DNA from: Eremomyces bilateralis CBS 781.70
Taxonomy: Eukaryota; Ascomycota; Dothideomycetes; Eremomycetales; Eremomycetaceae
NCBI RefSeq assembly: GCF_010015585.1
Contig: NW_022985076.1
Location: forward strand, 488,764 to 552,763
Length of the DNA stretch: 64,000 nucleotides
Reading direction: 5' to 3'
Part shown: positions 47,251 through 60,576 of the stretch, piece after piece
Layout of the letters: every line of letters starts with the position of its first letter
Numbering within the stretch: the first letter of the stretch is position 1
The notes under the pieces: generated by a model
What the model saw: the letters and a program-made list of their open reading frames with translations, nothing else
Database searches by the model: none
Told to the model about the DNA's origin: nothing
Position numbers and translations under genes: made by a program

Positions 47251-48529
47251 CTACATCCAGGAAATGTCGGATCCTTCGTCTTGGCTGTCGGGGATGACCA
47301 TTGCATCATTGAGCTTTGCTTTCGGTGGGGTGTGGGTATCGGTCCGCGGTAGAGGCGAGGACTGCAAGTCCTCAATATCCAGGAACCCATCATCGTTCGC
47401 CTCTGCGGCCAGATTTGACTGCATTTCCTGAATCCCTTCCATGTCGTCCTCACTGTCCTCCTCGACATCCACCAGACCCACCGATTCCGCGCCCACCAAC
47501 GCCGATTCACCCCCTTTCCACTTCTTCCCCCTCCCCCTCCCCCTCACCGCCGTCTCCCCACCCCTCCTCACGCTCAACCCCCTCACCACCTCTTCCCAAT
47601 CCATCCCCTCCCCACACCCCAAACACTCCCCCCACCGCGGCACCACCTCACCCCCCTCCCCCCTCCTCTCCCCTTCCTCCAAAAACCGCCTTCCTAAACA
47701 CCCCACACACGCCACCATCGTGCACTCCCCTCGCGGACACCCCACCGCATCGTGATCTTTCGCGTTGATCTCCCGCGCACACACCGCGCACCGCGTCCCG
47801 GGCGTTGAAATGCGCTGTGTTGTCTTCTCCACCGCTGGCGCTAGCGGCGCGAGGCTGAGATCCCACTTGTCTATCGGCCCGACGAGATGCGTCTTCTCCA
47901 CGACCTCGACGCCGACATCCCATCCGGCACCCGTGGCCCCTCCGCCAGTCGGCACGCGCCTGTCACGCGCGAACACCTCCCAGGCATACTGCTGATGCTT
48001 CCCGAGGCGTTTGCGGGCGATGGAGGCCCATTGGGTGGTGAGGAGGGGGGTCTGGGGCCGGACCACGAGGGGCCAGCGGCGGAAGGCGGGGGCGTGGAGG
48101 AGGAGGCGGAGGTCGTGGAGGTAGGATGGGAGGGAGAAGGAGGTGCGGGGTTTGGGTTTGGGATGTTTGCCGGGGGGAGGGGGGGGAGTGGGGAGGTGAG
48201 GAAGGAGGCGGGTGAGGAGGGGGTGTTGCCAGGCCCATCTGGGGGGTTTAGTTGGGGTGGGGAAAAAGAAGGGGGGGGGAAACTCACTCGAATTGGAGGG
48301 CGGCGTGTTTGGAGGGGAAGCCAGTGACGAGGAGGACCATTTCCCAGGGACGGTTTTTGTCGGACTTGGTCCTTTCGGCGCCGCCTTCGCCGTTGTGTTG
48401 GTCGGTACGGCGTCGGGGATGGGGGGTCGAGCCGACGTATAATAGATTGGACATAGTGGATTGAAGGAGATAGCAGCAGTAGAAGGGGACTATGGGGTTT
48501 TGGACTTTCGAGACATTCATGGCCGGCAT
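47251..48529 (-). CDS. SLX1: Structure-specific endonuclease subunit SLX1
   Basis: Catalytic GIY-YIG subunit of the SLX1-SLX4 nuclease that cuts branched DNA in repair and rDNA maintenance. Model (minus): 48288-48529 and 47251-48238; 409 aa. The N terminus has [27 protein letters not shown] with the catalytic Arg, [14 protein letters not shown], and FEWAWQHP, with the intron splitting the catalytic Glu codon. A C-terminal RING-like zinc domain ([28 protein letters not shown]) and an acidic tail ending [13 protein letters not shown] follow, as usual in fungi. The start is ambiguous among in-frame ATGs at 48586, 48529 and 48520. 48529 was chosen because about 15 residues precede the GIY core. 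Divergent from the demethylase. Confidence 0.92.
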
Positions 48530-49824
48530 GATGGGCTGTTTTGAGGGGTTGTTTACACGAGTTGGGAAGGTTGGCAAACCAACCATACTCTGGATTGATT
48601 CCAGTAATTTCTTATCCAGAAATTCAACCTGGACTTTAAATGCAAGGCCGCTCGTCTGTTCTATTGCAGTTCTCTGGGATATGATGGATGGTTGATGATG
48701 CTATTGTTAATGCTATTCATTGGGATATCGAGGACACCAGCCTATGTAGGGCAGCGACGGGGATGGACGTTATGAAGCGCGTCTGACGACATGAAACTTC
48801 CTTCGTTCCGCAGCAGGGGGTGGGTGTTCCGATCGGTAGTTTCGTATGGAATGTTCATTGGCTTTTGATCGATCATCCACTAGTTAGCCCGGAAGTCTCT
48901 TTATATTGGACAAGTTCGGTCCCGGGGAAGGTGAAGTTTGGAAGGTCGGACAATGCGGGCACAAGGGACACACGGAAAACTGAAGGGGATATCCTGATGT
49001 CTGTACCCCTGGCCATTACCTGCTCTTATGAAACATATACGCTGACAATCAATAATCTTCCCCTGTTCCGGACAATATTAATATCCGATTACAGGTGATG
49101 GATGAAATGAAGCCTGGGTCTCATATCAGCCGTGGTCACGTGGACAGGATGTGCATTTGTTTCAGCACATGACTTTAACCAGGACCTGGCATCTTTGATA
49201 GACAATGATTGGTTGAATTTATGATCAAGGTGCTTACTTAGCCAGTTTTCATGGATCTTATAGCCAATAATACTTAAGTAGTGACCGAAAGAAGCCAAGT
49301 GGTATTCCAGCAACACCACCGCTTTCACCACCACTTTCAGTTCACCACCCGCAGCCCATCCTTTACATCTTCTCCTCCACTCTTTTCCACTCCAATCCAA
49401 CCGAATATATACCCTCGTATTCCCCTCCGTCCCTTTCTCTCCATTGCTCCTATACTGTTCACCTTGTCATGCTTTCCTCCACTTTCATTCACTTCTCTCC
49501 TTCCGCTGCATGTCCTTTCCTCGACGTCGGTTCATTCTTGGTTCGTCCTTGATAGTCCGACCTGCATCAAGTTCCTAGGTACTCCGTACCATACCCTGAC
49601 ATCCATACGGATGATTGACTGAAGCCACCACCCATCATCCCCCATTTTCATCCACTTCACATGGGCCACTCCGTCTCGAGTATTCAGCTTCAGCCCACCT
49701 CTTTCGCTTCTCCACCTATCGTCCATCTCACCCATCTCGATATCGGCTCCTCCGCGCATTCGAGCGCATCGTGGACCCTCGACACTCGACCTCCCCACAC
49801 TCTCGACTTCGTCCATCCGCTTGC
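48530..49824. other. Divergent upstream region, about 1.3 kb
   Basis: The 3' half (49270-49820) is pyrimidine-rich and probably a long 5' UTR or promoter of the KDM5-type gene. No separate gene was supported. Confidence 0.55.
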
Positions 49825-52800
49825 ATGGTAATCCCACCATCTACCGGCGGCGCGAGCAATGCGTCCGCTTCCCTCGCGCCTGCCGTTTCGTCCTTCCGCG
49901 CCGTCAATGCCCCTCAACCCGCCGTTGCACACGATCCAAATCCTGTCGTCGAAGGATGGCGCACCATGTCACCTGCCAACGGCTTTACCTCCATCCAGGC
50001 TCAAGCTGCCGCCGCTGGAGCGACCCCGAACGGCATATCAACACCGACGGGCTCGGTCCAGGGATCGTCGCAAAAGCAGCACGTGAACGGATCCGCGAAT
50101 GCCCCATCGAGCGCAGGCCAGCGAACCCGCGTGGGGAACCTCATCCCGGTGAATCCTCAAGCACCGCCGAATAGCACGGGCGGAGGGTTTCCGTTGAGTT
50201 CAAGAAAGGCTCTTCCTCTAGATCTGGCTACGGTCGAACGACGATTGCCGCCGCAGGATGGGCTCCCGCCCGGGTCGAATGGGCGCGCAATGCCGGAACC
50301 GATTAAGATGTCGAGGCATTTCGGACTGGATGAGGCACCGACGTATCGGCCCACCGAAGAGGAGTTCGCGAAACCGTTCGATTTCATACGAAGCATCGCC
50401 GAAGAAGGCCGGCGGTATGGCATCGTGAAGATCATTCCACCGGACACATGGAATCCACCATTCACGATCGATACAGAAGTAAGGATCTCGCATGGCTGTC
50501 TCACGTGAAATAACCATACTCACCACTCGCAGAAATTCCATTTCCGGACTCGAAGACAGGAACTCAATGAGGTGGAAGGGAGCAACCGAGAAAATGTCAC
50601 ATATCTCGAAGCACTTGCCAAGTTCCACAAGCAGAACAGCAACACCAACCTCAATCGATTTCCTAGCGTCGATAAGCGTCCCCTCGACTTATATCGCCTC
50701 AAGCGCCTCGTGGAAGAGAAAGGAGGTTTCGACACCGTATGCAAAGGCAAACGATGGGCCGAGATTGGCCGAGACTTGGGATACAGCGGCAAAATCATGT
50801 CGTCTCTGTCGACGAGCTTGAAGAACTCCTACCAAAAATGGCTGCAGCCGTTCGAAGAGTATATCCGACTCAACAAACATACCGTGCGATATCAACAAGA
50901 ACTCGACAATGGCGGACCCTACACTCCGAGTCCTGGACCGAGTCCCGTCAAACAAAGCCCCCCGACAGCCATAACCGGCATGTCTCCCGCTGCACGAGCA
51001 TCACAGGCACTCCATGCGACTCTTCAAAACGGAGCTCCTCCTGCTTTCGAACCACAACCCCAAGAAGTGTCTCACGAAACCCCACCTCGACCATTCCCGT
51101 CCTCGGGATTTACAGCGGTCAACTCCGGGTTCACTGCCGTTAATGCTCCCCAACACTCCCCACCTGCACCTGCGCCCACCCAACAAAGCCTCACCGGCTC
51201 CTTCCCCGCCATCAATTTCCCCAACGGCATCACCAACGGCGGCGACACTGGACGCTCTACCCCAATGACCACCGGCAGTCCAATGGGTAGCGCAAAAGGC
51301 ACTCCGGATCTTCGCGATGCCTACGGTGTCGGCCACATCCCCAACGGCCACCTCAACCCCCTCAAACGGACCGACTCCGAATTAAGCAACGAAGACCCCT
51401 CTGGGCGACGAAGCAAACGAGTGAAGCGGGAAAACGCACCCACCGTGGTCGGCTCGTTCATGTCGCAGCCGAAGCAGCCTATCAAAACGCCTGGCCTCCG
51501 CGACCGGGTCATCACCCCTGGTGAGGCTTGTGAAATATGCGGGAAGATGGATACACCACTGCACGGGTGTGACGGCTGCGATAGCGTGTATCATGAGGGC
51601 TGTCTCGACGAGAAAAACCGCCCAGCTTCGGACGGCGAATGGCATTGTCCGAAGTGTCTGGTCGGAACGGGAGAGTACGGGTTCCAAGACGGATATATCT
51701 ACTCGCTGAAGCAGTTCCAAGAGAAGGCACGCTTGTTCAAAGAGAATCACTTCGCGTCGAAGATGGTGTTCGATCCGATCGCGAACAAGAAGCGAGACGT
51801 CCCGGAAGATGAAGTGGAGCGCGAGTTCTGGAGATTGGCCGAGAGCTTGACGGAGTCGGTCGAAGTCGAGTATGGCGCGGACATCCACTCGGGTATCCAT
51901 GGAAGCGGGTTCCCGACGATCGAAAAATTCCCTGACGAGCGATACTCGCGAGATCCATGGAACCTGAACAACATGCCCTTGGACAAGGAATCGCTTTTCC
52001 GACACATCAAGTCCGACATCTCCGGCATGACTGTGCCGTGGGTGTACGTGGGGATGTGCTTCTCGTGCTTCTGCTGGCACGCCGAAGATCATAATTCCTA
52101 CTCCATCAACTACCAACATTTTGGAGATACTAAAACGTGGTATGGCATACCCGCCGACTCGTTCGAGGCGTTCGAGCGAGCCACCAAGGAGTTGGCACCA
52201 GATTTGACCGAGAAGCAACCAGATCTGCTCTACCAGCTGGTGACGCTATTCACGCCAGACAAGCTGCGTAAGTACGGTGTCAACGTCTACGCAGCCGATC
52301 AACGAGCTGGACAATTCATCGTTACCTTTCCACAGGCCTATCATGCCGGGTTCAATCATGGCTTCAACCTCAACGAAGCGGTAAACTTCGCACCGAGTGA
52401 CTGGGAACCGTACGGCGAGACCGGCGTCCTCCGACTCCGCGACTTCCGACGACCGCCATGCTTCTCCCACGATGAATTACTCGTGACGGCCGCTGCACGC
52501 GACCATAGCATCAAAACGGCACGGTGGCTTGGCCCTGCGCTGGAGCGCATGCTGGAACGGGAGCTCCTCGCGCGGGAGGATTTCAAGACGCGTCACATGG
52601 CGGCGATGAAGGAGCGTTGGGAAGACAGACGATTGGAGCTGGGGCTATACAGCGATCCGCAACCCGGGGTCAATCGGCCTCTGGAACTTCTAGGTGGCCC
52701 ACCTGAAGGTCTGGAATTGCTCGACCATGTCTGCAAGCTTTTTGACAAGGATCATGTCCCGGTCACGACAAGTAGTTGCTCCCTGCTGTTCGCCAAAGAA

Positions 52801-55595
52801 GATCCGACGGTCAGCGAGGAAGACTACGTGTGCTCATACTGCAACTCGTACTCATTCCTGTCAAGGTTCTACTGCGCAACAGCGAAAAAGTCCTTCTGTC
52901 TCATCCACGCTGGAACGGTCGAGTGCTGCGGTGAGACGAACTGGCTATTTACGTCGCGATCCCTGTATGACTCGGAGATCCCGGCACATGGCACGGAGAT
53001 CGGGCATCACATCGCCTTCTTCCGACACCAAGACGACGCGTTGAAAGAGATCGTGCAGAAGGTGGTCGACGTCGCCATCACTCCGAACAACTGGGAGAAG
53101 AAGCTCGAGAAAGTGTGCCACGAGACTGCGACCCCCCAATTACGGACGCTCCGCAGCTTGCTTGCTGAGGGCGAGAAGATCAACGCGCAATGGCCGATTG
53201 GCGAAGAATTGACGCATCTGAAGCGTTTCGTCGAGCGATGCAATGAATGGGTGGACGAGGCCACCGGATACGTTACTCGCAAGCAGCAAAACCGCCGAAA
53301 GAACGAGAAGGTCTGGCGTCGCAGCACGATCGGCAGTCGCAACAAGTACGACGACGACGATCGAGACAAGGAGTACCGGAACGTCGATCACCTGACGACT
53401 CTGCTGTCGCGGGCGGCTGAGCTCGGATTCGATTGTTCCGAGATCGGGCAGCTGCAGGAGCGCAAAGAGCGGATTGAGGAGTTCCAGGACAACGCACGAA
53501 AAGCCCTGGCGGATCCCCGCTCGCAGGACGTCAAGGACCTCGATGACTTGCTGGAAGTTGGACGAAGTTTCGGTTTGGACATCCCCGAAATGGAACGGCT
53601 GGATCGACTGGTGCAGCAGATCAAGTGGTGGAACCGAGCGCAGGACCTGACAAACAATATCGAAAACTTGACGCTCGAAGACCTGGCGGAGTTCTTGAAC
53701 AAAGCCACCGAGGTGGGCATTCCAGAGGCGGACCCGGTGCTTTACTACATCAAGGAGTTGAAGAACCAGGGAGAGTTCTGGGAGAACAAGGCCAAGGAAC
53801 TCATGTCTGTCGAAAACGTGCACTACCAACAACTGGACGCGTTGTCGAAGCAGGCAGCCCAGCTCCCCGTATCCAAGACCACCTTGGCAAAGGTCGATGC
53901 GATCCTGAAGAAACAGCGCGACGCCCAAGACCAGATCCAGAATCTTCTCGATCGCAGCAAGAACCCCGACTTCCGCCAGCGACCCAAGTACACCGAAGTG
54001 CGCGATGCGATGGAAGCGGTCAACCAGCTCAACTCGAAGCCCGCGGGGACGATCGACCTGGAGAAAGAGCAGCGACGCCACGAAGACTGGATGCGGCGCG
54101 GGAAGAAGCTGTTCGGGAAGGCGAACGCGCCGCTGCATATCCTGCTCCAGCACATGAAGTACGTGGATGAACGGAACAAGGCATGCTTCGACCTGAGCGA
54201 TCAGCCACGCATGCCCGTGGAGCCGAGCAGTCGCGAACACACGCCGAACGAGGACCAGCCGCAGAGCCAGAGGGATGTGTTTTGTATTTGCCGGAAGCCG
54301 GAGGCGGGGATGATGGTGGAGTGTGAGCTGTGTCACGAATGGTGAGTCGATATCCACAATCTCAATTTCGTCCTAACGTCCGCAGGTATCACGGTCGCTG
54401 CTTGAAGATCGCTCGCGGAAAACTCCGAGAAGACGACAAATACACCTGTCCTATTTGCGATCACCGCGTCACCATCCCCCGCGATGCGGCGCGACCCAAG
54501 CTCGAAGACTGCGTTGACTGGCAAGTCGAGATTCCGGGCCTCCCTTTCCAACCGGAAGAAGAGGAGTGTCTGGCATCCATCCGTGACACCGCCACCGCCT
54601 TCCGCAACTTCATGCAGTCCTTCATGAACCCGATGCTGAGCAACCCCGACGAGCTGACCACGCAGCGCTTCTATCTCCGCAAGCTCGAAGGCGCCGACAT
54701 CCTCCTCTCCGCAGAGATCAACTTCTTCCGCCAGGAACTGCACAAATGGGCCCCCGTCGCCCCGGACCCGCCCCGCATGATTGCTGCGAGCCTGTCAACC
54801 CGCAAACCGCGACCGACCAAGCAGCAGAAGCTCATGCAGCAGTACGGCGTCTCCACCCCGGATGATCTGCCTGCGCACATCCGCATCCGTGGCTCGGGCC
54901 GCGGACGGAAAGCATCCGATGCGCACAGCGTCACGCGGCCCCAGTCGGCGGGAAGCTCGCACGCTAGTGCCCCGCCGTTCGGAGGCACGCCGATCCCCGG
55001 GGCGGCTGCCGGTGCCGGCCGTGGGCGCGGCGGCCATTACCAGTCCGAGGGTCGGCCTCACTCGAACTCCATGTCCGCCTCCGGAGACCACGCCATGCAA
55101 TCACCCAGCGTGACGTACCACCATCACCACCATCACCGACCGTCACTAGGCCTCGTGGGCCACCCCGACGGCGCGGATGGACCCGCGGGGATGCCGAGCG
55201 ATGGACTCGGGCCCGCGCATGCACACCAACCCCCGCGCGACCAAAGCCCCCCGCTGTTCTTCTCGGCGTCCAGCGAGACGCACCCCCGCGACCCCAGCGT
55301 CGCCATGTCGATGCCCCTGCCGCCGACGACGCTCTCGCACGTCGACGACATCGTGATGAACGACGGGCCGTATTTCTCGGGGCACTACGCGATGGGGGGA
55401 CCGAGCACCGGGGGACGGGGGGTCGGGGCGGAGGAGGCGGTGGATCCAATGATCGATCCCGGGTTGATGGAGGGGCAGGGGCCGGAAGGGGAGGGGGGGA
55501 ACGAGGATAGTTTCGTGAGTGGGGGGAGTGGGGATATGTTTAAGGAGATGATGAATATGGAGGAGGATGGGGATGGGGAGAAAGAGAGGGGGTGA
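49825..55595 (+). CDS. kdmB: KDM5/JARID1-type histone H3K4 demethylase
   Basis: Nuclear Fe(II)/2-oxoglutarate-dependent lysine demethylase expected to act on H3K4me. Model: 49825-50478, 50533-54341, 54386-55595; 1890 aa. Domain order: JmjN (about 172-213, PTEEEFAKPFDFIRSIAEEG), ARID (about 235-345, YLEALAKFHKQ..GGFDTVC), Pro-rich linker, PHD1 (about 549-598, CEICGKMDTPLHGCDGCD), JmjC (about 700-865) with CWHAEDHNSYSINY (His and Glu iron ligands) and the third ligand in AYHAGFNHGFN, C5HC2 zinc finger (about 967-1020), PLU-1 helical region (about 1040-1420), and PHD2 (about 1466-1515) interrupted by the second intron at CHEW|YHGRC. The C-terminal 300 residues are low in complexity, with a His run and a Gly-rich acidic tail. 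It looks fully intact. The upstream open frame lacks an earlier ATG. Confidence 0.96.
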
Positions 55596-56580
55596 GGGTT
55601 GCATCCCCCCGAAACGAAACGAATCGCCCTCGATGTCTTCATCATTTCTTCTCTTTCCCCTTCAGCACTTCCGTGCTTTGCATTGCTGCGGCGTTCTCCC
55701 CTTTCGAGATGATGATCTTTTCTATTCGGTCCCTCCCGCTCGGAGCAAGGACCCGCATCTTCCTTCGATCTGATTACCGATCTGATCACCGAAGATCTGG
55801 CATCATTCATCGTGCATCAACCATCAAGATACATGTATCCGGGTTTCCTACCTATCGGAGCACCCCAGGAGACTCATCACCATCTGCGACTTATCGCGTG
55901 CTGCGACGTGTATCATGGTGCATTCTCGGGTGGCACGCAAAATACTTTCTTCGCCTAATTACAGATTTTCTCGGGACATGGGACGGGGCGTCGACTTCAT
56001 GGGTTCCCTCAGCGTCTATCTGTAGGGATCAGGATGGGAACTGCGATCGGCGCATAATAATGTTCCATGGTTTCAATGCTTCTTTCCCAACAAGCCATGT
56101 TCGTGCTTTATCGCATGTACTTCTAGTTCTGCTTAATGGACGTAGACATGCTACGGTCAATTCTACCGTTTCTACTTGCTGTGCCTGATCCAGCCTTCTG
56201 CAAAGCGTGAACCCGCCTAACCTTTTACCATGTCTATGTTAAATTCGAGTGACACCGATCTGGGTGGATTGGGATTTGAGCGACGGTAAGATCTGAGTGA
56301 TGTGGAATTATGCGATCGGTTCATGGCTCGAATCGGGCCTTAGACGTCTATGGATCACTTTCAGCCGCTGTAATCACGGTTTAATGAATTTTGAACATAA
56401 AATAGCAGTGACGGTAGACGATTCCAGCGGGCGGTAAACACTTCAACGATTTCAAAATGAAATAAGTGGCAATGGACAACCCTAGCAAACCTACTTTGGA
56501 TTGGCTGCGACGGGCAGTTTCGATAATTAGCTGACTTCTTATTCTCTACTGATTCTGACTACTCATCTCTCACGACGTCT

Positions 56581-56661
56581 CCTAATTGTCACTTTGATGG
56601 TCATATCGCGTCATATAGTTAAAATTGCACTGATCAGGACTATAATTGGGCAGATTTGATC
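56581..56661 (+). repeat. Diverged dispersed repeat, copy A
   Basis: Aligns with 61284-61358 from CCTAATTG to GATTTGATC. Most mismatches are transitions in which this copy has the A or T. It also carries a 5-nt indel relative to copy B. Confidence 0.7.
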
Positions 56662-57538
56662 AGCACCTATGAGTATGCTCTTTAATAGTGGCCTTTGAGC
56701 CTGAGGCCTACAAACCGTTCCGAGTGAAATCTACCAACGGTCCCAGTGACAATCCTGGAGTAGAGTAGTATAACCCAGCCAAGCCGAAAACCCTCCAAAA
56801 ACGGTGCTAGAAACATGTTTTTTTGGAGGCAATTTCGGTAGCATACAACGTTACTCCTTAGCATGGTAAAGATAAAAGATGTTGCATACGTAGTACTAGT
56901 AGAGTTCCCAATCAGGCTTAACTCCTTCCTGTCAACAGTGAATGGGCCAAACTCCGTCCCCTGAGCGATTGAGGCCTGAGCCACGCTATGGTAGGATTTG
57001 AGATTTCTGGATTGGTTATTGGTACTCTAGCCCGACAGCCCGGCTCGGGCCGCTCAGAAGTGAGACACCAGACAACGCATAGTCGTCACGGTCGAGAATG
57101 GGTAGCGTTTATAATAATTCTTCATCTTTGCTCAATCATCAATGACCAATGTTAAATTCATATTAAGCTCTCTTGCCTAAAACCTAGGCCCAAAGCTCCC
57201 AATCTAGTTCGTGAGCTCCATTATAGGGGCGGAAAAGAGCTACATCAAGGATAATGACTAATTATAGCGCGCAGGAATTTCCCATATATATAGTAAGGCT
57301 GAGACTTGGCCAAGAAGCCCAAGAAGTTTTCACCCCTAACGGGACGCTCCGGACCAATCCACTGACACTAATAGCTAATTGGTGGCTTTGTGTAACTACT
57401 GTATAGAATTAGAGTTCAGGTTGCGTCTTTTACCTACGAATCCTAATTGAGTTCGAGAAGTTCTGTTGAAAGCAGTGTCGCTCACAGTCCCGCAGTGACT
57501 GATTTCGGTCAGAATTATTCCAAATGAATAACTATCGC

Positions 57539-57586
57539 GAGGGCTATGGTATGATCCTTCAAGAGGGCTATGGTATGATCCTTCAA
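57539..57586 (+). repeat. 24-bp perfect tandem duplication
   Basis: Two identical 24-bp units (GAGGGCTATGG.. through ..CCTTCAA) lie head to tail, with the first bases of a third unit following. Confidence 0.9.
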
Positions 57587-57720
57587 GAGGCCCTACTCTT
57601 GAAAATTTTGGAGGACGATATACTTACGAGTAAGCGTCGTGGGGCTCAAAAGGCTGAAACATCATGGAAACCTCCTTTTTCCATCCATAGCTTCGTCCTT
57701 GTTTTCCGCTCAATTGGATG

Positions 57721-57782
57721 GGCCAGTACAGACGCTGAGGCTTTCGTTCTTCAGATAGGCCAGTACAGGTGCTGAGGCTTTT
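57721..57782 (+). repeat. Short direct duplication
   Basis: Two copies of GGCCAGTACA(G)..GCTGAGGCTTT start at 57721 and 57758, about 37 bp apart and differing by a few transitions. Confidence 0.75.
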
Positions 57783-57977
57783 GACCCTTTCAGACTAGCT
57801 ATCTTGATTCGTCGACAGCCCGGTCTCATCTGGTAACGCAGCCTTGTCCTATTTCCGTTTATGCTATATTACTACCATCACTCAAGCGGTTTGCCTAGAA
57901 GTAATGTCTTTTTTCTATTTTCATTTTCTTGCCGTGTTTTCTAACTTAGCATCTCCTACTTAAACTCTATCTTCATT

Positions 57978-60299
57978 ATGTCCGGCCTAAGGCTGCCCCT
58001 TATAGGGTGGCTAGGGTACCTCCGCATCTTTCTTCGCACTATTGGGCTTCATGTGTTGAATTCTGTCGACCGCTGGTTCCTCCAAAAAGCTGCAGGCGAA
58101 CAGCCCAAAGCAGTCATTTACAAATCACGGTTCATCGCCCTTTTCCGATGCTGTATCCATATTGTGCCAGCGACGCTGTCCATTTTTCTCCTCTCAATAA
58201 CTTTTTGCGGATATTTCATAGGGTGGGATTTAGCAGGAACCCCTGGAAATTCAAGAACATATCTATCGGTTCTCCAAGTGGCAGCAAAGACACAGTAACT
58301 TTTGATTACGGGCTCTATCGCATCTATCGTCCTCCATAAGCTCCGTACGGATCTAGTTCGAGACGGAGTCCCTTTGGCCTCCTTGGCTCCGCACTAAGCT
58401 TCAGTCAACTGAGCTTCTTCTGGACCCAAGATTTTATTGGTGCAGTATCCTCGAAAGCCAACTGCAAAGCAAACCGAGGTCTCATATTTTACCTATTCAT
58501 CACCGGACTACTAGCAACTTCGACTGGCCCGGCATCAGCGATTTTGATGATCGCAAGAAAAGTCGAGATGCCGGCTGGAGGAACATCGTATTATGTCAAA
58601 GGGAGCGCTAGTCAACTTTGGCCCGATACCATTGGGATTGAACATTATGATCCGTTCCCTGAATTGAATTCGGGAGCCGGGAAGTTCCAGTGCATGTCGC
58701 ATCATGCACATTTGAGCTCGTTCTGCCCTAACGGAGGGTATCATTCACTGATGGAGCAATTTTCCTCTATGCTTGGCTCTTATTGTATCCTGGCGTTAGT
58801 CCAGACCGCCTGAATATCCGGGGAAATCGACAGCACACCACGGGGAGCCTCTCATGCTCCCTTCTGGTGTTGGCGTTTTGATTCGGAGCCTTGAGGGGAT
58901 GGTATCCTCATTTACAATGGATGGCAGAATTCGTGGCTCGCACGGCGAACGTGAGACTATTACAGTTGGTACGCACGCACCAACGATTCTTCTGCAACAG
59001 AGACTCAATAAGGACTGGACCGATGCTTTATATAACAAACACCTTCCGGGACCCAGTTACTCTCGACTCAAGTACTACGAAACACAACGAGCGGTCGTAC
59101 TCACTCGAGTGCCTGTTGTCCGATGTGTATGTGTGCTGCAAGACCCGAATGCCACGACTCGCAGGATTTTTATGCCTGTATTGCCAGAATTCAAACGCGC
59201 AACTTCGGAGGACAAATGGGTAAATGAGGTTGTATTGGTCACCATCTCCAGTTTAGCAACTCACACATTCTCCAAAGCGGCCCGAGTCTCCTGGGTCGAC
59301 CAGAATATAACAGGATTTCCTCCAGAACATCGTATGACAACTGGACTCCTCTTTGAGGCCCCTTGGGGAAGCAACCAAAGCCGAAGTGCATTTGGATGCT
59401 CTATCGATGCACGCTGGGCGAACGCAGATACCATTATTGAATATCCGGGCTTCTCCGAGTCTAGGATCACGGCCACGATGCGTGATAAGCCGGACAATGG
59501 GTTCATTAATAGTTTTCTTCCACATCCAGAGCCATCGGCCGGATGGAGTCGCATAAACGTAACCCCGGAGTGGCTAGAAACCGTGAATTTCAAGCTGCCA
59601 TCGAACTCTAGCGGCAAATACGAACCACGATGAACCGCTTTAAAGGCTCTTATCATTGCCCCTGTGGGGGATTGGTTGCAAAATGTGGCGAAGATCCCGT
59701 CAATATCAAATGACACTGCGGCTACCATGGAACATGTCATTGCCACTACGTTTGCCGATGCGTTACCCAGAGTTGGGAGTTTTCGAGGCTATGATACCTC
59801 AGAGACGATTAATGATACGGGAATCTCAAGGTCCCCCTTTAATTATCGACGTGAAGACGGCTTCTACCAGAAACCCCTAAAAGGGAAACGAGCACTCAAA
59901 GCTCCCGTCGTCTCTGGCCCTTATACGACTATGAATATGACTATTACGGTCACTGGCTATGGATTTCAGCTCCAAGCGGCCATAGATTACCTGGAGGTCG
60001 GAATCCTATGTATCTATATAGCGATAGCTTTCTACCACAGGATATACATATTCTGTAAGGGGGAGAATTCGGGTAGTTGGGATACAGTGCCAGAACTGAT
60101 TGCTCTGGCAGAGCAAAGTCGACCGACATCAAAAGGTCTAGCGAACACATGCCCTGGAATTGATTGTCTAAGTACCTTAAGACAAAGAGTCCGAGTTTGA
60201 CCGAGAGGTACAACTGGGGACCACCTGGCGCTACTGTTTGATGCAGACAACCCTCCTGAAAAAGAGGATTCTGTCATTGATGGACAACTCTATGGGTAA
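57978..60299 (+). pseudogene. Decayed fungal multi-spanning membrane-protein gene
   Basis: Coding remnants resemble a family of large, uncharacterised fungal integral-membrane proteins. Recognisable blocks in order are an N-terminal hydrophobic part (HIVPATLSIFLLSITFCGYF, LSVLQVAAK), then GSALSFSQLSFFWTQDFIGA, an extracellular-like domain around 58540-59630 (GPASAILMIARKVEMPAGG, HAPTILLQQRLNKDW, LFEAPWGSNQSRSAFGCSID), and a C-terminal part with a last membrane segment (YLEVGILCIYIAIAFYHRIY) and DHLALLFDAD. These blocks lie in more than one frame, and at least four or five breaks (in-frame stops and small shifts) are not explained by GT..AG introns. The gene is therefore most likely dead. At least one stop (TGA within CGA context) fits C-to-T mutation. 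It lies in an AT-rich setting between repeat copies. Confidence 0.72.
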
Positions 60300-60576
60300 A
60301 AGTCTAGTACTGTTATAGTCCCAGGCTTGTGGCCTGCACCCTTGGGAACATGTTATAGCTGATGCTACAGAGGAGTACCTGAAAGGATTATCACAGGAAG
60401 TGATCATGTGTATGGATTGGTTAGCACTGGAGGAGATGGATTATATCTCATGTATATATGTACGAGAAGACTTTCTCTCGTCTCTTCTTTTCTTTAGTTT
60501 GGATTAATGGAACTAGGTAATTGCGGACATCACAGTCTGAAACTGTGACAAGATTAGAGTATCTCTCTTACCGGTA

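Larger units (their letters stand above)
55596..57977. other. Gene-poor AT-rich region, about 2.4 kb
   Basis: Starts with the demethylase 3' UTR. From about 56.2 kb it becomes AT-rich with no supported gene. It contains one copy of a diverged repeat (56581-56661), a 24-bp perfect tandem duplication (57539-57586) and a second short duplication (57721-57782). A 100-codon minus-strand ORF at 56682-56984 has no recognised family. Confidence 0.55.

Noticed and set aside
53140-54357. 405-codon minus-strand ORF
   Set aside because: It is antisense to the coiled PLU-1 and PHD2 part of the demethylase, a frame shadow of GC-rich codons.
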